A stretch of 64,000 nucleotides of DNA, taken from Streptomyces sp. RKND-216. GTDB lineage: Bacteria; Actinomycetota; Actinomycetes; Streptomycetales; Streptomycetaceae. The stretch is taken from assembly GCF_004795255.1 (NCBI RefSeq), contig NZ_SSBQ01000002.1:1304001-1368000 (forward strand), written 5' to 3'. This document shows positions 54,698 to 64,000 of this stretch, in pieces (the first letter of the stretch is position 1; the number at the start of each line of letters is the position of its first letter). A model generated the notes under the pieces. The model worked only from the letters and a program-made list of their open reading frames with translations, ran no database searches and was not told the origin of the DNA. The position numbers and the translations under genes are program-made.

Positions 54698-55399
54698 TCA
54701 GGGCGACGCCGACGCCGTCTCCAGCACGGCGGGCAGGTCCGTGAGGACGCTGATGCGTGGCGAGAAGGCGGCGGCCGAACCACCGTTACGGTCCGGCCAC
54801 ACGCCCGTCAGCCCCGCAGCGACGGCAGCCTCCGCGTCGAGGTCCAGCCGGTCCCCGACGTACGCCACCTCGTGCGGCGGCAGGTCCAGGGCCGCGCAGC
54901 CGGCGAGGAAGGCGGCGGCGTCCGGTTTGGCGACGCCGAGCCGGTCTGAGCACAGGAGCACCTCGAACCGGTCGCGGATGCCAAGCCGGGTGAGCTTGCG
55001 GTCCTGGTTGCGCACGGAGGAGTTGGAGAGCACGCCGTGCCGGTGGCTGCGCGCCAGCGCGTCCAGCGCGGCGACGGTGTCGGGGAAGAGCGTCCAGGCC
55101 GCCTCGTACCGGGTCACGTACCGGCCGAACCAGGCGTCGGCGTCCTCGTCGGAGAGCCGTGCGCCGAGGAACTGCCGGGCGCGTTCGCGGCGATGGTCGA
55201 GGAAGGCGATCTCGCCGGAGGTGAACCGGGCGTACTGCTCCTCCATCACCGCCCGCCACCGGGCGAGCGCCGCTTCCGGCGAGGCGTGCCGGGAAAGCAG
55301 CCCTTCCGCCTCGATGTGGGCGAGCGCCGCGGCGTCGTCGGAACCGGTGTAGTCGAACAGGGTGTCGTTGACGTCCCAGAGCACGGCGCGGATCGGCAT
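54698..55399 (-). CDS. HAD-superfamily hydrolase with an altered motif I
   Basis: A 233-residue HAD protein with a helical cap (about residues 20-95). It has HGVLSNSSVRNQDRKLTRLG (motif II Ser), VAKPDAAAFL (motif III Lys) and VAYVGDRLDLDAEAAVAAGL (motif IV acids). Motif I reads DVNDTLFD instead of DxDDT, so the second Asp, the usual acid/base of phosphatases, is Asn. It may be a dehalogenase-like or non-phosphatase member, or inactive. The ATG at 55399 lies 18 bp after the pruA terminator. Confidence 0.88.
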   Translation of the reverse strand: MPIRAVLWDVNDTLFDYTGSDDAAALAHIEAEGLLSRHASPEAALARWRAVMEEQYARFTSGEIAFLDHRRERARQFLGARLSDEDADAWFGRYVTRYEAAWTLFPDTVAALDALARSHRHGVLSNSSVRNQDRKLTRLGIRDRFEVLLCSDRLGVAKPDAAAFLAGCAALDLPPHEVAYVGDRLDLDAEAAVAAGLTGVWPDRNGGSAAAFSPRISVLTDLPAVLETASASP

Positions 55400-55416
55400 G
55401 CGGCCCACGGTAGCGC

Positions 55417-55449
55417 GAAGGCCCGCGCCCCGAAGGGGCGCGGGCCTTC
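55417..55449 (-). terminator. Terminator of pruA
   Basis: A perfect 15-bp stem (GAAGGCCCGCGCCCC and complement) with a 3-nt loop lies 22 bp after the pruA stop codon and only 18 bp before the next start codon. Confidence 0.8.
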
Positions 55450-55471
55450 CAAGGGCCGGAGCCCGTAGGGG

Positions 55472-57103
<1,632 letters not shown>

Positions 57104-57218
57104 GGGTCGCGTGCTCCTTCGCGGTTCGAGGTTGTCTGAAGGCAGAGTCGGTGCGGAGGGGGCCGGGGGTGACGGCCCCGCTTCGAGGCTAACGGCCCCT
57201 CCCCGGGGCGAGCCGCCG

Positions 57219-58145
57219 CTAGCGGCGGCTGATCAGGCTCCGGAGGAAGAAGGCGAGGTTCGCCGGGCGCTCCGCGAGGCGCCGCATGAAGTAGCCGTAC
57301 CAGTCGGTGCCGTAGGGCACGTAGACGCGCATACGGTGACCGGCCGCGGCCAGCCGCTCCTGTTCCGCCTCGCGGATGCCGTAGAGCATCTGGAACTCGT
57401 AGCTGTCGATCTTGCGGCCCGCGGTACGCGCCAGCTCCTGCGTGATGGCGACCATCCGCGGGTCGTGCGAGCCGATCATCGGATAGCCCTTACCCGCCAT
57501 GAGAATCTTCAGGCAGCGGACGTACGCCCGGTCGACCTCGCGCTTGTCCTGGTGGGCGACCTCGGCGGGCTCCTTGTAGGCGCCCTTCACCAGTCGCACC
57601 CGGGAGCCTTCCCCGGCCAGCGCGTGGCAGTCCTCCTCGGTGCGGAAGAGGTAGCTCTGCACGACGGCGCCCGTCTGCGGGAAGCGCCCGCGCAGCTCGG
57701 AGAGGATGCGGAGGGTCGAGTCGACCGTGGTGTGGTCCTCCATGTCGAGGGTGACCGTGGTGCCGGCCTGCGCGGCGGCCTCGACGACCGGGAGCACGTT
57801 GCCGTAGGCGATGTCCTCGCCGCCGGGCAGCGCCTGGCCGAAAGCGGAGAGCTTCACGGACATCTCGGCCCGCTCCCCCAGCCCCTCCCCGGCCAGGGCC
57901 TCTGCCAGGGTGAGGTAGGCGTCGCGGTTCCGCACGGCCTCCGAGCGGTCCGTGATGTCCTCGCCAAGGTGGTCGAGGGTCACCTCCAGGCCGCGATCCG
58001 CGAGGTCCCGTACGGCGGTCAGCGACTGGTCGAGCCGCTCCCCCGCGACGAAACGGTCGACCACCGGCCGGGTGACGGGCGCGGCCGAGACCGCGCGACG
58101 GATGGCATCGCTGCGTGCGGCGGCGAGAAGCACGGGACCCAGCAC
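57219..58145 (-). CDS. Proline dehydrogenase
   Basis: A 308-residue monofunctional FAD enzyme converting proline to P5C. Key motifs: MSVKLSAFGQALPGGEDIAY, VTLDMEDHTTVDSTL, QSYLFRTEEDCHAL, RVRLVKGAYKEPAEVA, YPMIGSHDPRMV, YEFQMLYGIREAEQERL and VYVPYGTDWYGYFMRRLAER. The GTG at 58145 gives LGPVLLAAARSD and has GGAGG at good spacing; an upstream GTG at 58157 overlaps that site. It is divergent from the PucR-family regulator. Confidence 0.95.
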   Translation of the reverse strand: MLGPVLLAAARSDAIRRAVSAAPVTRPVVDRFVAGERLDQSLTAVRDLADRGLEVTLDHLGEDITDRSEAVRNRDAYLTLAEALAGEGLGERAEMSVKLSAFGQALPGGEDIAYGNVLPVVEAAAQAGTTVTLDMEDHTTVDSTLRILSELRGRFPQTGAVVQSYLFRTEEDCHALAGEGSRVRLVKGAYKEPAEVAHQDKREVDRAYVRCLKILMAGKGYPMIGSHDPRMVAITQELARTAGRKIDSYEFQMLYGIREAEQERLAAAGHRMRVYVPYGTDWYGYFMRRLAERPANLAFFLRSLISRR

Positions 58146-58220
58146 GGGCACCTCCACTTTTCACGGTGTTTCCTCGGACGACAGGGGTGAGCCGCCCACC
58201 GTGCAAAGTTAAGGATCGCT

Positions 58221-58246
58221 CCGGTACCGGGCCATCGACAGCTGTC
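58221..58246. promoter_or_regulatory. Two adjacent 10-bp palindromes between put genes and pucR
   Basis: CCGGTACCGG (58221-58230) and GACAGCTGTC (58237-58246) are both perfect palindromes, 6 bp apart. They lie in the 183-bp divergent promoter region of the proline dehydrogenase gene and its likely regulator. TTAACT at 58212-58207 (minus strand) may be the -10 of the dehydrogenase gene. Confidence 0.4.
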
Positions 58247-58328
58247 ACGTATCCGTGTCCCTGATCTCAGACAGATGTATGAGAATGAGCGGAGGAGCAC
58301 TCGGGGACGGGACAGGAGGCGGAGCCGG

Positions 58329-59669
58329 ATGCGCGAGGACTACCAGACGCTGGTCGACGACGTCTCCGCCTCACTCGGGACCCCGGCGACGCTGGAGGAC
58401 CGCGACTTCACCCTGATCGCCTTCGCCGCCCACGAGGGCGACGAGGAGCGCGGCCCGGACGCGGACCTGGACCAGGTCCGCACGCGGACCATCCTCCAGC
58501 GACGTTCCACGGCGGCGGTACGGAAGTGGTTCGAGAACTTCGGCATCACCCGCGCGCGGGAACCGGTACGCATTCCGCCGGACCCGGCGGCCGGGGTGCG
58601 GACCGGGCGCCTCTGCCTGCCCGTGCGGCACGGCGGCGTGGTGTACGGCTACGTCTGGCTGCTGGACGACGGCGCGCTCGACCTGCGCGACCCGCGGGTG
58701 GCCCGGGCCCAGCACACAGCGACCCGGATCGGCGCCCTGCTGGCTGCCGAGGCGCAGGCGGGCGCCCACGCGGGGGCCCTGCTGCGCGAGCTGCTCACCG
58801 GCCCGGCGGCCGGGCGGGCAAGGGCTGCCGAGGAGCTGCGGACCACGCTGGGCGCCACGTTGGAAGGGCCGCTGGCGGTGGTGGCGGTGTCCCCGTGGGA
58901 GGCGTCGGAAACGGCCCCCGACACCGGAACCCTCACCTCGCCGGGCGGCGGGCCTGCGGCGTTGCCCGGCGTGGCGGCCCACTGCCTGGTGCCCGGCGCT
59001 GGTGGCACCCGGACGGGCGACGGGCTCGACCAGGCGAGCGGCACCGCAGGCGGGTCCGGGTCCGGGGCGACAGGCGCGGCGGAAGCCAAGACTGCCGGGG
59101 GCGCGCTGGCCGTGCTGACCCGTCTGCGTGCCGCCGCCGTACTCGCGCCGGCGCACGCGGTCGGGCGGCGCCTGCTGGGTCTCCCGCCCTCGGACGACGT
59201 GGGCCCGGCCGCGCGCCCGGCGTCCCCGGAGCGCTCGCCGGGCCCGTCCCGTCTGGCCGCCGGAATCGGGACGGTGCGGGGCGAGTTGGCCGCAACGGCT
59301 CACACCGCGTGGCGAGAGGCGCTGGTCGCCGCACGGGCGGCGGCGGCCGAACCGGAGCGATTCGGCTCCGTCGCCGAATGGGCGGACATCGGCCCGTACC
59401 GCCTGCTCGGACGGCTCCCCGCGGACGCGGCACCGGACCCCTCGGTGCGGGAGCTCCTGGAGCCGGCGCACCGCGAGATGGCGCGCACGGCCGAGGCGTT
59501 CCTCGACCGCGCCGGTCAGGCCGGCCGAACGGCGGCGGACCTGGGAATCCACCGGCAGACGCTGTACTACCGCCTGGGGCGGGTGGAGCGGCTGACCGGG
59601 CTGGACCTCGACGACGGCGCCGACCGGCTGCTGCTGCACGTCGCCCTGAAGGCGGCCCGGCTGTCCTGA
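58329..59669 (+). CDS. PucR-family transcriptional regulator, probably of proline degradation
   Basis: A 446-residue protein. The N-terminal region (DYQTLVDDVSASLGTPATLE, FTLIAFAAHEGDEERG) leads to a sensor-like middle with a Gly/Ala-rich insertion (about residues 195-250). The C-terminal PucR helix-turn-helix is RTAADLGIHRQTLYYRLGRV, followed by ERLTGLDLDDG. PucR regulators next to proline dehydrogenase and P5C dehydrogenase genes activate them in response to proline (PutR-type). The ATG at 58329 has AGGAGG upstream. Confidence 0.92.
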   Translation: MREDYQTLVDDVSASLGTPATLEDRDFTLIAFAAHEGDEERGPDADLDQVRTRTILQRRSTAAVRKWFENFGITRAREPVRIPPDPAAGVRTGRLCLPVRHGGVVYGYVWLLDDGALDLRDPRVARAQHTATRIGALLAAEAQAGAHAGALLRELLTGPAAGRARAAEELRTTLGATLEGPLAVVAVSPWEASETAPDTGTLTSPGGGPAALPGVAAHCLVPGAGGTRTGDGLDQASGTAGGSGSGATGAAEAKTAGGALAVLTRLRAAAVLAPAHAVGRRLLGLPPSDDVGPAARPASPERSPGPSRLAAGIGTVRGELAATAHTAWREALVAARAAAAEPERFGSVAEWADIGPYRLLGRLPADAAPDPSVRELLEPAHREMARTAEAFLDRAGQAGRTAADLGIHRQTLYYRLGRVERLTGLDLDDGADRLLLHVALKAARLS

Positions 59670-59687
59670 GTCGGACTTCCGGAAAAG

Positions 59688-59723
59688 GACGAGGGGCCGA
59701 CGCGCTCGCGCCGGCCCCTCGTC
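59688..59723. terminator. Bidirectional terminator between pucR and serA
   Basis: GACGAGGGGCCG and its exact complement form a 12-bp outer stem, followed inside by a mismatch and CGCG pairs. It lies between the two convergent stop codons. Confidence 0.8.
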
Positions 59724-59741
59724 AGGCGCGGAACCGCGCGG

Positions 59742-61331
59742 TCAGTCCTCCAGGTTGACCGTGCGGGCGGACGTGGCGCCGATCTCCTCGGCGATCTCCG
59801 CCAGTACCGAAGCCGGGACGGTGTCATCCACGGTGAGCGCGACGAGCGCCTCCCCACCGGCCGCCGACCGGGACACCTGCATCCCCGCGATGTTCAGACC
59901 CGCCTCGCCCAGGGCCCGGCCGACCGTGCCGACGACGCCCGGGCGGTCGCCGTAGCGCAGGAAGGCCATGTGGTCGGCGAGGGCCAGGTCGATGTCGTGC
60001 TCGCCGACGGCGACGATCTTCTGCAGGTGCTTGGGGCCCGACAGCGTGCCGGAGACGGAGATCTCCTCCCCGTTGCCGAGGGTGCCGCGCACGACCACCA
60101 CGTTCCGGTGCTCCGGGGACTCGGAGGAGGTGGTCAGCCGCACCTCCACGCCGCGCTCCTGCGCGAACAGCGGCGCGTTGACGTAGCTGACCGTCTCGTC
60201 GACGACGTCCTCGAAGACGCCCTTGAGGGCGGAGAGCTCCAGCACCTTCACGTCGTGCTGGGTGATCTCGCCGTAGACCTCGACGTCGAGCCGGTGGGCG
60301 ACCTCGCCGGCCAGCGCCGTGAAGATGCGGCCCAGCTTCTCGGCGAGCGGCAGCCCCGGACGCACGTCCTCGGCGATGACGCCGCCCTGGACGTTCACCG
60401 CGTCCGGCACGAGTTCACCGGCGAGCGCGAGACGCACGGACTTGGCGACCGAGATGCCGGCCTTCTCCTGCGCCTCGCCGGTGGAGGCGCCGAGGTGCGG
60501 GGTGCAGACGACCTGGTCGAACGCGAACAGCGGGGAGTCGGTGCACGGCTCGCTGGTGTAGACGTCGAGTCCGGCGCCGGCGACGCGGCCCTCCTTGAGG
60601 GCGGCGAACAGAGCGTCCTCGTCGACGATGCCGCCGCGCGCGGCGTTGACGATCCGGACCTCCGGCTTGACCTTGCGCAGCGCCTCGTCGCCGATCAGGC
60701 CGAGCGTCTCCGGGGTCTTGGGCAGGTGCACGGTGATGAAGTCCGACACCGCCAGCAGTTCGTCCAGGGTGACGAGCTTGACGCCCATCTGCGCGGCCCG
60801 GGCGGGCTGCACGTACGGGTCGAAGGCCACGATCTTCATGCCGAACGCGGACATGCGCTGCGCCACCAGCACCCCGATGCGGCCGAGGCCGACCACGCCC
60901 AGGGTCTTCTCGCTCAGCTCGACGCCGGTGTACTTGCTGCGCTTCCACTCGCCGTTCTTCAGCGCGGTGTTGGCCTGCGGGATGTTGCGCGCCGTCGCCA
61001 CCAGCAGGCCGCAGGCCAGCTCGGCGGCGGTGACGATGTTGGACGTGGGGGCATTGACCACCATCACGCCGGCCTTGGTGGCCGCGGAGACGTCCACGTT
61101 GTCCAGGCCGACTCCGGCGCGGGCGACGACCTTCAGCCGCTTCGCGGCGGCGATGGCCTCGGCGTCGACCTTGGTCGCGCTGCGGACGAGGACGGCGTCG
61201 ACGCCGGCGATCGCGGGGAGGAGTTCGGCGCGGTTCGCGCCGTCGCAGTGACGGATCTCGAAGTCCGGTCCGAGTGCGTCGACGGTGGCCGGGGAGAGCT
61301 CTTCGGCGATGAGTACTACGGGCTTGCTCAC
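59742..61331 (-). CDS. serA: D-3-phosphoglycerate dehydrogenase
   Basis: SerA starts serine synthesis by oxidising 3-phosphoglycerate. The 529-residue long-form enzyme has the NAD site VGLGRIGVLVAQRMSAFGMK, catalytic Arg/Glu regions (VNAARGGIVDEDALFAALKE) and the His of TPHLGASTGEAQEKAG. An intervening ASB domain and a C-terminal ACT domain (MAFLRYGDRPGVVGTVGRAL to TARTVNLED region) follow. The GTG at 61331 gives SKPVVLIAEELSPATVDALG. TACACT at 61473-61468 (minus strand) is a good -10 candidate, about 137 bp upstream of the start. Confidence 0.96.
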   Translation of the reverse strand: MSKPVVLIAEELSPATVDALGPDFEIRHCDGANRAELLPAIAGVDAVLVRSATKVDAEAIAAAKRLKVVARAGVGLDNVDVSAATKAGVMVVNAPTSNIVTAAELACGLLVATARNIPQANTALKNGEWKRSKYTGVELSEKTLGVVGLGRIGVLVAQRMSAFGMKIVAFDPYVQPARAAQMGVKLVTLDELLAVSDFITVHLPKTPETLGLIGDEALRKVKPEVRIVNAARGGIVDEDALFAALKEGRVAGAGLDVYTSEPCTDSPLFAFDQVVCTPHLGASTGEAQEKAGISVAKSVRLALAGELVPDAVNVQGGVIAEDVRPGLPLAEKLGRIFTALAGEVAHRLDVEVYGEITQHDVKVLELSALKGVFEDVVDETVSYVNAPLFAQERGVEVRLTTSSESPEHRNVVVVRGTLGNGEEISVSGTLSGPKHLQKIVAVGEHDIDLALADHMAFLRYGDRPGVVGTVGRALGEAGLNIAGMQVSRSAAGGEALVALTVDDTVPASVLAEIAEEIGATSARTVNLED

Positions 61332-61651
61332 AGGGGTCTCAGTCCTCACTTGTCCTCTGCGGACGGTGTCCTCGCAGACGGCCGATCCCGACGGCCGAAG
61401 GCGGTGGAGGGTTGGCAGCCGCGTAAGACACACGACGCTGTGAGCCTGTGACGCGTTTCTGCTTCGCAGTGTAGCCGCGGCGGGGCGGCTTGTGCCGCTC
61501 CTCCGGCCGAAGGTCACCCGCGTGTGCGACCCCGCGGCTTCACCCGGGTCGGCCGCCCCCGAGAACGCCCGCCGCTGGCGCGGGGGCCGCACGCGGCCGG
61601 AGAGCGTGCGGGAGAGCGGCCCCTCGCGCTCCGAGGCCCGGGGCGGCGGTT
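61332..61651 (-). other. serA leader and promoter region
   Basis: 320 bp between the tandem hairpins after ilvC and the serA start. TACACT at 61468-61473 (minus strand) is the best -10, with no clear -35. No leader peptide or riboswitch-like fold was recognised. Confidence 0.35.
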
Positions 61652-61675
61652 CCGCCCGCCCTGGAGGGCGGGCGG
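61652..61675 (-). terminator. Second hairpin after ilvC
   Basis: CCGCCCGCCC and its exact complement form a 10-bp stem with a TGGA loop, about 90 bp after the ilvC stop codon. Confidence 0.6.
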
Positions 61676-61708
61676 CGCGTCCGGGACCCTCCACGGTCGC
61701 GGAAAGGG

Positions 61709-61741
61709 GGGCGCACCGGCGCGGTGTGCCCCGGTGCGCCC
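61709..61741 (-). terminator. First hairpin after ilvC
   Basis: GGGCGCACCGG and its exact complement form an 11-bp stem with an 11-nt loop, 22 bp after the ilvC stop codon. Together with the next hairpin it is a tandem terminator for ilvBNC. Confidence 0.7.
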
Positions 61742-61763
61742 TCGGCCGGAGGGCCGGAGGCCG

Positions 61764-64000
<2,237 letters not shown>

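Overview
The window reads as a stretch of the conserved chromosomal core of a Streptomyces-type actinomycete. The evidence is very high G+C, GTG and TTG starts, GGAGG-type ribosome sites, and lineage markers: nsdA, two conservons (cvnABCD), ndgR, a lysine-tailed HU protein, accB with accE, cofC, and a GlnR-type operator at amtB. I recall this gene order from the S. coelicolor core. I see no insertion sequence, phage gene, CRISPR array or secondary-metabolite cluster.

Region 1 (1-12.4 kb) holds the 5' end of amtB behind a GlnR-like operator, then nsdA divergent from a primase-polymerase-type protein. It continues with ftsY, a glucose permease (glcP), smc, a small coiled-coil protein, acylphosphatase and a divergent secreted CAP-domain protein. 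Region 2 (12.3-25.2 kb) holds housekeeping genes on the minus strand: mutM, rnc, rpmF, DUF177, a DivIVA-like coiled-coil protein, coaD, rsmD, recG and a FakA/DAK-type protein. Next come rpmB on the plus strand, thiD/thiL, an Lrp-type sensor domain and a DUF3515 lipoprotein.

Region 3 (25.2-36.5 kb) holds ddlA, gpsA/plsC, cofC (read in frame through a small second domain), hupS and leuDC divergent from their regulator ndgR. A tRNA cluster (Gln, Glu, Glu), gltX and a FAH-family hydrolase follow. Region 4 (36.5-47 kb) holds two complete tandem conservons. Their cvnB and cvnD genes are almost identical at the DNA level, whereas cvnA and cvnC have diverged.

Region 5 (47-64 kb) starts with a 58-residue orphan protein behind a SigR-like promoter and then accE/accB. 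It then concentrates branched-chain amino acid and related genes: cimA, ilvE, leuB and ilvB-ilvN-ilvC. Between them lie serA and the proline degradation genes (proline dehydrogenase and pruA) with a divergent PucR regulator.

Functionally the window joins nitrogen sensing (amtB), envelope and chromosome biology (ddlA, smc, hupS, DivIVA-like), signalling through conservons, and acyl-CoA and branched-chain amino acid supply. Most genes are ordinary core genes. The most interesting points are the concerted evolution of the two conservons, the SigR-promoter orphan gene, a candidate attenuator before cimA, a 60-bp perfect palindrome at the thiD stop, a long insertion in the SMC hinge, and the cofC fusion. 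All coordinates, pairings and similarities were worked out by eye.
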